Below are positions 32,606-45,076 of a stretch of 64,000 nt of DNA, one piece after another. The DNA is from Peromyscus leucopus. Its lineage: Eukaryota; Chordata; Mammalia; Rodentia; Cricetidae. The notes under the pieces are model-generated. The model was not told the DNA's origin. It saw nothing but the letters and a program-made list of their open reading frames with translations, and did no database searches. The stretch spans positions 21,162,558-21,226,557 of the forward strand of contig NC_051074.1 of assembly GCF_004664715.2 (NCBI RefSeq), written 5' to 3'. Each line of letters opens with the position of its first letter. Within the stretch, counting starts at the first letter, position 1. The position numbers and the translations under genes are program-made.

Positions 32606-35320
32606 TGCATACGTAAGCTAACAAATGTAGGTGTATCAGACCCTAAATTAATTCCGTTTGTAACATTGTTGAATTCATTTTGATCAAATTTTATTTAGGA
32701 TTTTTAGAACTACATCCAAGAGATTTTGGTCAATGGTTTTCTGTCTCATAATCCACATTTTAGCCACAAGTAAACTATTACCTCTGTTTGCCTAGTTCTC
32801 ACCATATACATATTTTCTCCACGGCTGTGGCAGGCACCACGGCCTTGCTCTGGACTCATTCTCCTCTATTACTGCAGGCCCTCGCTGTACTTCCAGAGGA
32901 AATGACCTTGGCTCGGTGCTCTTGGAAAGACTTTTACATCTTCATTTGTGATGAGAAGCTCTATTTAAATCTTTTTATAAATTACATCTTTAGCTTTTGG
33001 AGATTATTTTATGATTGTATCACTTCCCCTTCCCTTTCCTCTCTCCACACCCTCCCATCTTCCACACTCACTTTCAAATTCCTGGCCTCCTTGTTCTTTA
33101 ATTGTCACTACCTACATAGATGGCATTTCTAAATCTGAACCGGAAATTTTGGAATAGTCTGCCTTTCTGATAAATCCCCGGAACCTTCTTTCTTCCTATT
33201 CCGTCTGCCTTCCTGGATGACAGAGGAGGGTGGCAGAGAAGTTGTCTGCTGCCTGGAGATGACCATGAAGACGAAAATGATCAGCAGGAAGGCAGAAGTG
33301 TAGGACACGGATGGTGATGCTCTCGGATACCTACCTTTGTGTTGTTATTAAAAGGACAAACCCGTGTTTGGAAAAGCTACCGTAGTTAAGGGGGGAGGGT
33401 TGCATTTCATCAAACACAACTGCATGATGTTCCTTATACTCCTGAAAACACAATTCAATCGATTTCTTCAGGGAATCTTCTAGAATTAATAATCATAACT
33501 TCTACGTGGTACTTCATAGCGTATAAAATGCTTTCACGTACATTGAAATTACATTTTCACATCAACCTTGTGGCCATAGTACAGTTTTCTCCACCCTCTT
33601 ATCTCTCCAGAGTTGACACAATCTATTCTTAGGCTGTCAAGTGCACCTCAGACCAATGACCCCCAGGCCTCAGTCTGACTTCTCCTGAGATCTAGGCTTG
33701 TTCTTCAGATTAATTCTGGACTCCCAACTTGGAAACAAATCTTTAGAAAGCTATATGTATTACCTTCCTACTCTCAGACCCCAAACACCGCTCTTAGCCT
33801 GGTATTTCTATTTAAAATTCACAAACTGAGAATTTGAGTTATTCTCACATCCCTGTTCCCTGAACTGCCCAAAGCAATCAGTCCTCAACTCCTACCTATT
33901 CTACACACACACACAAAAAAAAAAAAAATCTCTCACTGCCTCATGGCCACGGCTTGCATTTAAGAGCTGCTATTAAAAACATCTAACTGGTCTTCTATAG
34001 GCAGGCATTATAAAAGGAAAATCAACAATTATTTTTAGTTATTCAAATAGTTATAGAACTGCTACAAGGTACTAAATACCATGGATTTAGAATCAGGGTT
34101 TCATCAAAAGGTCTGTCATGTTACAGAGGGAAGCCAACAGTCCTGAACAGTAAACACCGATGTAGTAAGTGGCTAACGTCACTGCTAAAATGCAATACAA
34201 AGTAGCGAAGGTAAAATGATTCATTAACATGCTACAGTGTCTTTGAAAAGATTTTTTTGGGGGGGAGGCTTTGTACTGTGTCAACAAGAAACAATTAAAG
34301 AAATGAACCCAGTTGTTATAGAAGGAAAAAAAAAACAAATTACAGTGTGATTAGTTTAAAATAACAATTCCAGAAAGCACAGTGTGGAATATAACCTCTT
34401 ACACTAAAATCCATTCCAAATGCTGTGTGATTAAAGAAATTTGTGGAACACTGGACTGAACAAATTGAAATAGATTGTCATGCTGTTAAGATTTTGGGGG
34501 TTTATTAGTGTGTGTGCATGTGCAATGAATCTCCTTGAATGATGCACAATGTGATGTGCAATCTCCAAATTTATTGGCAAGGAGAACTTTTTAGAACACA
34601 ACTTCCTGGAATTATATGAATGACACATTTTGGAAAATGTTCAATAGTTAAAAGCAAAATGAAAATCCAGCACTCACCTTGATGCTGAAGAGTTACGTAG
34701 GTAATTGAAACATTTCTAGACATTGCTCATATGGAAATAGCTCCAGCAAAATGACCATTTGCTTGGCAGTTTACCTGCAACCTGACATGTGCATCTTTGT
34801 TTTTAAAAGGTTAATTTGTTACTAATCTCTGGACTACCTTTTAAAGCTTCAATTAAAACAAGCTTTGGAATATATGGTTTCAAAGGCAACTTCTGAGAAC
34901 TAGGTCCTACGAAAATTAGACCAAGCCTTTGGAAAGGTTTCTTGCATTAAGGAATACCAGATTTAAACTATAGCCCTAAAGAGCAAAGCATAATTCGACC
35001 AAAGACCACGGTAAGGACAGTGTCAATCAGATGGACTTCTGACATAACCTTGAATAATGAAAGACTTCTGCCACACATCTTACCCCCTCCTAGGAATGCT
35101 TCCTGATTGGTAACTTTGACACTTTTCAAGGTCACTTGTTTTTGTTTATTGTTGTTGTTGTTGTTTATGTAGTCTCTGCCTCTTACACACACTAATCTTC
35201 ATGTTTGAATTTTCTCCCTGAAAATCGGAAAGTGTGCATGTACAAGAGAAAGGAGGATGAGGAGGTGGGAAGGAGAGGGAGGAGGAAGGATTTGACTAAC
35301 CGCTCTGGAGAACATGAAGA
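32606..35320. other. Unassigned sequence, low repeat density
   Basis: Apart from a pyrimidine tract at 33025-33065, (CA)nA-rich at 33903-33928 and (TTG)n at 35146-35164, no SINE, LTR or LINE-1 is recognised in 2.7 kb. No coding exon with splice sites was found. Confidence 0.4.
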
Positions 35321-35329
35321 CTGATCAGC

Positions 35330-36010
35330 AAGACAGCCCATGATGCCCTAGAACCAACGTCCACACACACACACCCGCCCCGCTCCGTCCCCGTCCCCCA
35401 CTTCCTTTACTCTCCCCAAAACACTGCAGGGCGCAGACTCTACCTCTAAGCCTGATGCTGTAAGCGTGGTAGGTAGACCTGGAGTCCCCAAAGGCTAGAA
35501 GTCTCTTCGAATAGCCAGGGCCTTGGAATCCTGAGAGGTGACGTTCAGCGCATGCATACGGGTCATTTGTGGTCCCGGCTACCAAAGAGCTGGACGGTAA
35601 CCTAAGTTCCCAAGTCACCAGCCATACTAGCAATTACTCACCCTGCGCACAGGACTCCCGGAACCCTGTTGGTTGCTAAGGACTCTGTGCACGTCGCCCT
35701 TGGAGACTGCGGGTTGAACTTTCACGGTCTCCTGAGAAGGATTTAGCCAATCACAAGCTGTAAGTCAAATTCCACCAACCCTTCCTCACCCCACCCCCCA
35801 CCTCGTGTGTGTTCTGTTTCTAGACATCAAATGCAAACAACCAAATGCTTTCGTTGGCTTTGGACAACGGTAAAGCACACAGCAATGACTCCACGTGGCT
35901 CCCTCGCGTACAGCCGGCCAGCAGCCGTACAAGTGGATTGGCAGCAGTTAGCGCTTCCTCCACGTCTAAGGCCCGCAGAGCGAAGGGCACCTACTCAAAG
36001 TAACCATCAC
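35330..36010. promoter_or_regulatory. Candidate promoter region (CpG-richer, CCAAT, CRE-like, RFX half-site)
   Basis: This segment is CpG-richer than its surroundings. It holds a CCAAT box at 35747-35751, an inverted CCAAT near 35937, a CRE-like TGACGTTC at 35539-35546, a GCGCATGC (NRF1-like core) just downstream and GTTGCTAAGG, an RFX/X-box half-site, near 35670. On the minus strand a possible first exon could end at 35444 with AG|GTAGAG. No TATA box. This is an inference from motifs; no transcript is proved. Confidence 0.35.
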
Positions 36011-36399
36011 GGATCTTTGAAAGAAGACGCTGTTGGCAAATTTCTTTCTGTAGAAAATCTGGAGCCAGTTAGAGCTACAGTCACCAAGAGTCAGGGTGTT
36101 TTGATACTTAATAACCACAAGGGGGCGAGTTTAAATGCAATGCCTTAAAAACATCCTGTAAGAGTACGAAAGTCGGATGCCGACTAATGGAAGAGACGTT
36201 GTGTTATTATTACAAAGGATCACAACTGGAAGAATTAGGGGAAAACATTTCTAGTTACTTGGAAAGCCAATGCACATACATCTTCCTAGGACACAAATTC
36301 CCTAAAAAAATTGGGCACTTCAAGAAAGAGAACCAAACTGATGGTAACCATAAACACATCAACCTGAGCTAAGGTGTCAAATAGGTCTTTTGTATTTTC
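36011..36399. other. Unassigned sequence
   Basis: Contains a 61-codon plus ORF (36187-36372) with no recognisable domain. No repeat is recognised. Confidence 0.4.
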
Positions 36400-38109
36400 T
36401 TTTTCTTTTTCTTTTTTTTTTTTTTTTTTTTTGAGGGTGGGAGTGAGTTCACAGTTTTTTAATTGAAAAACATTATTTTATACAATATATTCTTATCATG
36501 TTTCCCCACTCAAAATCCTCCCAGATCCTTCCCAACTCCCTACCCACCCAACTGTATGTTCTTGTTTTACTCTCCCTTTCTCTGTAAAACAAAGAAAAAC
36601 GAAAAAAAAAGAAGAAACACACAAACAAAACACCCACAAAAACAGAACCAAAATAAACAAGCAAAGAACCATTAAACACAAAATGCCCAAACAAAGCAAT
36701 ATAAAAGGGCTACCAAACACTGCTGAGTTTGTGTTGGCCAACTGCTTTTGAGCACGTGGCCTGCCCTGAATTGGAGTTAAAATACCCAGACAGATCCATT
36801 GAAGAAAAATGGTATCTCGTTGCCAGTGGGTATCAATTGTAGATAGCTTCTCAGTTAAGGATGGGAGCCTGTGTCCACTACCCCCTCTCAGCACTAGGAC
36901 GTCACCTGGCTTAAACTTAGACAGTCTGGCTTGAGAGTGCTGCCCCCGGCTCTGTGAGCTCACCTGGGCATGAGTTCTGTTGTGTCTGGAAGACAGTTTC
37001 CTTGAAGTCAACCACCACCTCTGGCTCTTACAGTGTTTCTACGTAGTAGTCTTTCACGTGGTTCCCTGAGCCTTGAGGTGAGGGCTTTGATGAAGATAGA
37101 TCATTTAGGACTGAGTGCTCCAAAGTCTCTCATTTTCTGAACATTGTCCAGAAATGGGTCTCTGTATTAGTTATCATCTACTACAAGAAGACATGTCTCT
37201 GATCGATGGGGATAGCCAATCGCCACTAGGAGTAACTTTATTGCTATGTTGTTACTTTAGGAGAATAATAGTATTAGGTTCCCCAAGGCCCATGACCCCT
37301 GTCCTCAGTCCCCAGTCCTCAGCCATTTTAGCAGGGTCAGGCATGGGTTCCATCTCATAAAGTGGGCCTTCAACCCAATCAGAGGGTCACTGGTTAGTCT
37401 CACCATAACATTTGTGCCGCTATTGAACCAGTATATCTTGCAGTCAAGTCACTGTTGTATGTTGCAGGGCTGGTAGCTGGGAGATATTGATTTGTCCTCC
37501 AGAAGTATGCAGAATACCTTCCAGCACTGTGAACACTAGTCAGTCAGTAGGGGTGAAAATTCTAGTTAGGCACCAACTCAACTTTTGCATGTTTCTATGA
37601 CCTGTGTGTTGTCTTCAGCAATGGGGCCTTACCCCATTGGTTGTGGAGAGCAACCAACAGCCTTGGCAATCACTTGGGAAGCCTGGGCATTTCTATGGAG
37701 GACATTTGGCTGATGATTCAACAAGATATAACCCCACCTGGCTTCCTGGCACTGGAAGTTTGATTTGATGGCATATGATATTTAGTTGGGGCGTTGTCTC
37801 CCCTGTCAATTTGGTGACCCCATTTAGGTTCCTTTCACGCATGTATGCATTTTAGGAAGATTCTACAGTAGCGGGTTTGCATACAACCCCAATGCCCCCT
37901 CCGATGGCCTCTTAGTGTTAGTTGTCCCTCCACCTCCTCTACCTTTCTCCTCTCTTCCATCTCCCTCCCTATTTCATTCTCCTTTCCCAGTTTCCTCTCT
38001 GTCTCTCCATAACAATGTGTTTGAGTTCCCCTCCCTTGGAAAATCCTCTCCTTCCACCTAGACCCTTATTAGATCCTAACTGTTAGGGTTAAAATGAGTG
38101 TAGCACACA

Positions 38110-40850
38110 TGTTGAAGGCTTAAAATCTAACAATCACATATAAGAGAAAACATAGGGTATTTGTTTTCTGGGTCTGAGCTATCTCACTCAAGTTGATTTT
38201 TTTCCTAGCTCCAACCATTAACCTATAAATACTATAGTTTCATTCTTTTTAACAGCTTCTTTTATATTCCAACATGTAAATATACCACTTTTTCATTGTC
38301 CATTCATCCATTGGTGGACATCTAGGCTATTTCCAATTTCTGGCTATCATGAGTAGAACTGTAATGAACATGGATGAGCAAGTGTCTCCACAGTAGGATG
38401 TAGAGTCCTTTGGGTATATGTCCAAGAGTGGTATGGCTGGATCTTGAGGTAGATCTATTCCCAGGTTCCTGAGGAACACCACATTGATTTCCACAGTGAC
38501 TGTCCGAGTTTGTGCTCCCACCAGCAATGAACAAGCATGCCCCTTTCCCTACATCCTCGCCAGTATGTACTGTCATTTGGTTTATTGATATTGAACAGTC
38601 TGACCAGTGGAAAACAAAAATCTTAATTCCATATCCTAGTACTTTACTGAAAGTGTTGATAGCTGTAGAAGTTTCCTGGTGGAGTTTTTAGGGCCTTTTA
38701 TATATAAAATAATACCATCTGCAAATAAAGATACTTTGACTTTTTCCTTTTCTATTTGTATCCCCTTGATCTCCTTCAGTCGACTTTCTGTTCTAGCTAA
38801 GACTCCAAGTACTATACTGAATAAGTATAGAGAGTGAACATCCTTGTTTAGTTCCTGATTTTAGAAGAAATACTTTACGTTTCTCTCCATTTAGGATGAT
38901 GTTGCCTGTGGACTTGCTGTGAACTGCCTTTACTATAATGAGGGGTGTCCCTTGTATTCCTAGTCTCTCTAAGACATTTAACATGAAGAGAGGTTGGATA
39001 TTGTCAAAGGCCTCATATGGATTTTGTCTTTCAGTCTGTTTACATGATAGATTATGTTTATTGACTTATTATGTTGAACCATCCTTGCATCACTGGGATG
39101 ACGCCTACTTGATCATGGTGGATAATCTATTTGCTGTATTCTTAGATTCAATTTGCAAGTATTTTAATGAGAATTTTTGCATCTCTGTTCATAAGGGATA
39201 TTGGTCTAAATTTTTCTCTATCTTTTTTGGGGGGAGGGGCTTTGTATGGTTTTAGTAACAGAGTAGTGGTGACCTCATAAAAACAATTAGGAAATGTTCC
39301 TTCTGTCATGTTTTATAGAATAATTTGAGGAGTATTGGCATTAATTCTTCTTTGAAGATATGGTAGAATTCTGCACTGAATCCACCTGGCCCTGGGCTTT
39401 TTTGCTTGGAAGACTTTTAATTACTGCTATTCATGGTTATGGGCCTGTTTAAATTGCTTATCAGATCTTGATTTAACTTTGGTAAATCATGTATATTAAG
39501 AAATTCACCCATTTCTTTTAGTTTTTCCAGTTTGGTGCAGTACAGGCTTTTAAAGTGTGTCCTTATGATTCACTTGATTTCCTCAGTGTCTGTTGTGATC
39601 TCTAATTTTATTAATTTGGATCTTCTCTCTCCATCTTTTAGTTAATTTAGCTAAGGGTTTGTCAATCTTGATTTTCTCAAAGAACTAACTTCATTTCGCT
39701 GATTCTTCATAATTTTTTTGTTCCTATTTCATTGCTTTCAGCTCTGAGTTTGATTGTCTCTCTACTGTTTGGGAGAATTATTTCTTTATGTTGTTATATA
39801 GCTGGCAGGTGCATCATGAAGCTACTAATATAAGATCTCTCTGGGTTTTGATATAGGCACATAATGCCATGAACTTGCCTCTTAGAATTGCCTTCATTAT
39901 ATCCCATAGGTTTGGGTATATCGTCTTTTCATTTTAATTCGATTCTAAAAAAGGTTTACTCTACTTCTCAATTTTTGTCATGACTCAGTTTCCATTCAAT
40001 AGTGAGTTGTTCAGTTTCCATGAGATTATATATTTTCTGTTGTTGCTGTTGCTGTTGTTATCCAACCTTAATCCATGGTGGTTAAATAGGATGCAGTGTG
40101 TTGTTTCAATTTTCTTATAACTGTTGAGACTTTCTATGTGTACAATATTTGGTCAATTTGCAGGAAGTTTCATGACCTGCTGAAAAGTATATTCTCTTCT
40201 GTTTGAGTGAAATGTTGCATAGATGTCTGCTAAGTCCATTTGATTTATGTCATTAACTCCAGAATTTCTGTTTATTTTGTCTGGATAGCCTGTCTACTGG
40301 CAAGAGTGGGGTGTTGAAGAGCCCACTATCACCATGTGAGGGTCCACATGGTATTTTAGCTGCAGTAGTGTTTTGTTTTGTTTTTTATGAACTTGGGTGA
40401 CCTTGTGTTGTGTTTGATGCATAACTGTTTAGAATTGCAAGATCCTCTGGTGGGTTTTTCCTTTGATGAGCAGGTAGTGTCCTTCTCTATCTCTTCTGAC
40501 CAGTTTTGGTTTGAAGTCTATTTTGCCAAATATTAAAATGGCTGCACCTCCTTGCTTATTGGGTCCATTTGCTTGAAATACTTTATCCATCCTTGTACCC
40601 TGGGGTGATGTCCATCCTCAATGGTAAAGTATGTTTCTTGGATATGGCACAAATATTGGTCCTATTTTCTAATTCAATCTGTTAGTCTATGTATTTTATT
40701 ATGTAATTGAGACCATTAATATTGAGAATTATCAATGAGCAGCATTTATTGATTCCTTTTTTTATTTGCTGGTCTGGGATTACTTATTCCTTGTGTCTTC
40801 TTGGGTGTGGCTAACCTCTTCCAAATGAATTTTTCCTTCTCATGTCTTCT
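38110..40850 (-). pseudogene. LINE-1 ORF2 remnant (RT active site mutated, internal deletion)
   Basis: The minus strand carries ORF2 text from the endonuclease side (about 40800) to the C-terminus (about 38110). The longest open stretch is about 63 codons (38793-38984), within the reverse-transcriptase palm. Just downstream, at 38709-38722, the codons read F-A-D-G-I-I where active elements have F/Y-A-D-D. A deletion joint lies near 38612. ORF2p is normally about 1,280 residues with endonuclease, RT and Cys-rich domains. Little of it is open here. Confidence 0.78.
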
Positions 40851-40869
40851 AGAGCTAAATTTTTATATT

Positions 40870-41690
40870 GAATTACTTAAATTTGTTTTTATTGAGGAAC
40901 GTTTTATTTTTTTCCCTCAATTGTGACAGTTTTGCTGGATATCATCTGTGCTGACATCTGTGTTCTCTCAGAGTCTGTAGAACATCCATCCAGGCCCTTC
41001 TGGCTTTCAGAGTCTCCTGACTTTTTGAGAAGTCAGGTGTGTCTGCCTTTATATGATACTAGGTCCTTTTCCCTTTCAGCTTTGAATATATTTTCTTTGT
41101 TCTGTACATTTAGTGTTTTTGTATGCCATGGGAAATTTATTTAAAGTCCTGTCTATTCAGTGTTCTGTATACCTCTTGTACCTAGATAGGCACTTTCTAT
41201 CTTTGGTTGTGAAATTTTTCTTCTATGGTTTTGTTAAAAATATTTTCTGGGCCTTTGACTTGGGTTTCCTCTATATCTTCTATCCCTATTCTTCGTAGAT
41301 TTGTCTTTTCACAGTGCCTCAGATTTCCTGGATTTTTTTGTTCCTGGATATGTTTAGATTTGTTGTACTTTGTCTTCAAATCCTGAGATTCTCTCTTCCA
41401 TGTCTCGTGATCTGTTGGTGAGGCTTACCTCTGTGGTTTTTGTTTGATGGCCTAACTTTTTCATCTTCAGTTTTATTTCAGTTTGTGGTTTTTTTTCTTT
41501 AGTGATTTTATTTCTATTTTCAAGACTTAAACTGTTTTTATTATTTCATTCAACTGTTTGTATTTTCATGGTCTTCATTACGTGATTTATTTATATCCTC
41601 TTAAAGGTCTTAAATATTCATAATTGCCATCTTGAAGTCCTTGTCTTTTGGTTCAGGTATATTTCATTCGTCAAGGCCTACTGCAATAGG
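40870..41690 (-). pseudogene. LINE-1 ORF1 remnant
   Basis: The minus strand encodes fragments of the LINE-1 ORF1 RNA-binding protein. A readable piece at 41197-41379 contains KGPENIFNKTIEEKF, typical of the ORF1p central/RRM region. The corresponding C-terminal part lies at about 40900-41150. Frameshifts and stops break it. The normal product is a trimeric RNA chaperone of about 350-370 residues. Here no frame exceeds about 66 codons. Confidence 0.75.
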
Positions 41691-42070
41691 GTTACTGGTT
41701 CCGATGAAGACATATTGCCTTGGCTGTTCATGTTTGTGTTTTGCACTGGGATCCGGGCATCTGGAGTTATAATATTTGAGGTGTTTCTTGGTGTGGTTAT
41801 CCGCTCTTGTCTTTGTTGGATGGGTGTTCCTTTTTTGGTTGTGGCATCTTTGGGTCCTAGGCAAGTGTGGTGGTTGTGGGGTCCCCAGTAGAGAGTGCTT
41901 CTGTGGGTCAGCAGGTAAGAGAAAGGAATGGAGATGGGCTAAGAGGAAAGGCTGAGGGAGGCCAAGGGAGAAAGAGAGCTAAGGGGAACTAGGGTTGGCT
42001 CCAAGAGACAAAGTCCTCAGGGAATGGAGGTGGTATGGCAGGAGGGGCTCCTTCAGGCAGGCTGCTACAG

Positions 42071-42438
42071 GACGAACAGAATTTAAAGAAAGTACAGTGA
42101 AGGACAGAAAGGAGAGTGAGAATTGCTCCATACAAGTGAGAGACTTTGTCTCAAAGAAAGTGAAGACCATTCATAGGATGACACACTGGTGTGCAGATTC
42201 ACATATCTGAGCACACGCATATGTTTAATAATCATATTTAGGGACCTATATTAATGAGGTTAGGAGAATAAAATGGGAAAATGTTTTCTCCTTTGTCCTC
42301 CAAGATCAACTAGGTCCCAGGGAACTGTGGAGCAGCCCTTAAAATGTTCAGTAACCATAGGGTGCCAGGAGTTCTGGTAGCTGGAAATATTCCCAGAGAG
42401 AGCCCCCCTGGGTGGTCCCAACTTGGGTGGATAGCCAA
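42071..42438. other. Unassigned sequence
   Basis: Near 42120-42165 'gtgagagactttgtctcaaag' resembles a SINE 3' end. No further assignment. Confidence 0.35.
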
Positions 42439-42933
42439 TGTAACACATATCTTAAAGGGTCTTATTAATAAAAAACCTGGAACCAGATATTGGGGTGAAG
42501 GCTGAAAGATCGGAGAAACAGAGCAAGCCACAACCAACCTCATCTCGCCAACTCCTTAGAGAATCCTGTTTCCAGGAATCCTCAGACTGAAAGCCTCTAA
42601 GTCCTCAGCCCTGAGAATCTCAGTTGAACTGCTGCTCAGTTCCTGTCTCCTCACACCTTATATACTGTTCTCCACCCAGCCATGTCACTTCCTGGGATTA
42701 AAGGCATGTGTGCTTCCCAAGCAAAGGCATGAGATCTCAAGTGCTAGGATTAAAGGCATGTGCCACCACTGACTCTATTCCCAGTGTGGCCTTGAACTCA
42801 CAGATGGGTTTCTGCCTCCAAAGTGATAGGATTAAGGGTGTGTGCCACCACTATCTGGCCTCTATGTCTAATCTAGTGGCTGAAGATAAGTTTACTGGGA
42901 TACACAATATTTTGAGGTACACAATATATCACA
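42439..42933 (-). mobile_element. Solo LTR with perfect 6-bp duplication, SINE-mosaic family
   Basis: A 495-bp block starts TGTAACACAT and ends ATATCACA on the plus strand. AGCCAA lies at 42433-42438 and 42934-42939. It is the antisense counterpart of 24733-25249. Three antisense B1-like phrases of the type 'ggattaaaggcatgtg' lie at 42697, 42749 and 42830. Overlapping ORFs (62-175 codons) are not conserved gene products. Confidence 0.88.
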
Positions 42934-42939
42934 AGCCAA

Positions 42940-43769
42940 GGTACCTACTGCTCTCAGAATCCCTAGCAGAAGGTCCCTGGAGTCCAGATAGGAGAGGACC
43001 ACACCATGAACAGAGAAGAACTAGCCTGGAAATTCCAACTCTACCATCAAGGTCATCTTCCTGCAGGGCTACTCAGCCCTGGGTCCTGACATCCTCTTTA
43101 GTCCACAGCAAGTGGGTAGCCCAGCAAGCCAACTCTCTCAGCAAATATGTGTTTGTGACTACAAGAAGAGAGGGAGACCGACTTTGGAGTTTCTCAGGCA
43201 GAATAAGAACAACCGAAACCAGATACCATGCTTAAGGGAGTCATTGTTTTCACCAGAGACGTGGAAAGAAGGATGAAAGGGGGCACAAAGAAGGAGGAAG
43301 GGAAGAGAATGTGAGAGAAATCATGGCAAGCCAGAGTGTACCAAGGAGCAAAGAGTAGAAACAGCCTGAATCCTTCTTAGGCTACCCTCCTCAGTAGTCC
43401 TTGACACTGCATGAGATCCCAGAGAAATTGCTAATCCACCCAGAAAGGAAAGCAGGTCTGGGACAATTTTAAAATGACATGAGCAAACCCATCACTGCTC
43501 ATTTGAGGCACTGTATCTCCGCCCGCCCCCCCTCAAGTCTCCCTGCCTGTCTTTTGTGTAAAGAGCCATCTAATGCCTTTAAGTTGGGCACCAGAGCCTA
43601 CAACACACAGCTACATGGAGCATCTCTTTCCTCCTCCCATTCGGCAAATATCTACTGCCTGACTAAAGCGGTGTCATCCTGTGGGGTCAAGTGCATGCTA
43701 GGATGCTGTGGAATAATACTCTCGTACACGGTAAAGAAAGATTTGCCACTCAAATTAGTTTCCTAAAAT
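42940..43769. other. Unassigned sequence
   Basis: GA-rich stretch at 43250-43330. A 95-codon ORF at 43479-43766 has no domain. Nothing else is recognised. Confidence 0.4.
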
Positions 43770-44062
43770 GCTGATTGGCCAGTAGCCAGGCAGAAAGTAT
43801 AGGCGGGGTGACCAAACTAAGGATGCTGAGAAGAAGAGCTGAGTCAGAAGTCACCAGCCAGACACAGAGGAAGCAAGATGAGAATTCCATACTGAGAAAG
43901 GTACCAAGCCACATGGCTAAACATAGATAAGAATTATAGGTTAATTTAAGTGTAAGAGCTAGTCAGTAATAAGCCTGAGCTAATGGCCAAGCACTGATAA
44001 TGGCTGATGGGTATTTGGGAGTTGCTGGCAGGACAGAAACATCTGCCTTCACTCAGAGAGGA
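43770..44062 (+). mobile_element. LTR fragment of a common rodent class II family
   Basis: 'tgctgattggccagtagccagg', 'agccacatggctaaacatagat', 'gggttaatttaagtgtaag'-like text and 'aataagcctgagctaatgg' are characteristic of one rodent LTR family. It ends near 'gcaggacagaaacatctgcc'. It relates in reverse to the LTR at 48533-48908. Confidence 0.6.
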
Positions 44063-44744
44063 AAATGATTCCACCAGGAACTGTCTTCACTTGGACAGGT
44101 AAGGATTGCTCACTGTTTTCCAGACAGGAGGAATTCAGGCATTTTTCCAGCTATGAGACCTTGAGGCGTTTTTGAGGCTAAAGTGGCAGAAACATGCCAA
44201 GACTGCTTGGTGATCAATTCTGTGCCAGCGGCATAGATAGCAAAGTATCTACCCTTCCTTGGACAGTTTGCCAGCAGGCTGGAGCGACAGGCTTTCAGCC
44301 AAACTGACTAGTGTATAATACCCAAAGAACATCAATAAGGAACTGAAAGGTAATCCCAGCACTTAGAGAGTGTGATACATAAGCATAATGGGATTTTATT
44401 CAGCCAAAACTCATATCATAAAATTTGCACAGTATTGACTGGATAAATAAAATATATGTGAGATAATCCGGGCTCAGAAAGACAAATACAACACATTCTC
44501 TATCATATGCCTAGCTGCTACCCTTTGTATATGTACATCATAGTAGTACAGTGTAGTTTCTAGGTTATGAAACTAGAAAAAGAGCATTGGGGTGCTTTAA
44601 GGAAAAGAAGGGGGCAGTAGAACATGTGTGACATGTAAGTGGGGAGGGGACCACCGAGAGCAGAAGGGAGCAGTGGGAAGAATGGCAAGATTGGGGGATG
44701 AGGGGCGGGAGATCAACCTACATGACACGGGTCTGAAAACGCCA
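44063..44744. other. Unassigned sequence
   Basis: 44390-44600 may include LINE-1 3' text ('gggattttattcagccaaaac', 'ataaaatatatgtgagataat'). Not certain. Confidence 0.35.
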
Positions 44745-44886
44745 CAGGGGCCTGGAGAGCGGGCTCAGCTCTTGCGGCAGACACATGTTCAGATCCAGCG
44801 CCCTCTTCTGACCTCTGAGGGTACATGCTGCACATACATACACTCAGGCACACACATGCACATAAATAAAACAGGTTTTTAATTTT
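44745..44886 (+). mobile_element. B2/B3-type SINE
   Basis: 'gggcctggagagcgggctcag' head; 'gatccagcgccctcttctgac' and 'cacataaataaaacag' 3' end. Confidence 0.82.
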
Positions 44887-44892
44887 TAAATT

Positions 44893-45040
44893 AAAAAAAA
44901 AAAACTTTTTGAGACAGGGCCTCACTGTGTGTTGCTGGCTGTCCAGGAACTCACAATGTAAGCCACGCTGGCTTCCAATGCACAGAGATCCACCTGCCTC
45001 TGCCTCTCAAGTTCTGTGATTAAAGGCATGAGCCACATGC
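44893..45040 (-). mobile_element. B1-related SINE, antisense
   Basis: 'ttttgagacagggcctcactg' to 'ttctgtgattaaaggcatgag'. Followed by (GAAA)n at 45056-45076. Confidence 0.8.
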
Positions 45041-45076
45041 ATAGTATCAATTTTTGAAAGAAAGAAAGAAAGAAAA

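Larger units (their letters stand above)
36400..42070 (-). mobile_element. Near full-span LINE-1, internally deleted and inactive
   Basis: On the minus strand it reads from the 5' UTR (about 41700-42070), through ORF1 (about 40870-41690), ORF2 (to about 38110) and the 3' UTR (to 36433), to an A tail (poly-T at 36400-36432). Antisense LINE-1 text is recognisable throughout. ORF2 jumps near 38612 from its C-terminal part to the reverse-transcriptase part, so roughly the region between them is missing. The total is 5.7 kb instead of the 6-7 kb usual for a rodent LINE-1. Only short ORFs remain. The RT catalytic motif FADD reads FADG near 38709-38722 (minus strand), so the copy cannot make an active enzyme. 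Confidence 0.85.

Noticed and set aside
35807..36148. Plus ORF of 113 codons in the promoter-like region, after an acceptor-like TTTCTAG
   Set aside because: No recognisable domain, composition or donor site; kept only as part of the promoter-like block.
42708..43235. Plus ORF of 175 codons
   Set aside because: Half of it lies in the solo LTR at 42439-42933 and crosses the LTR border.
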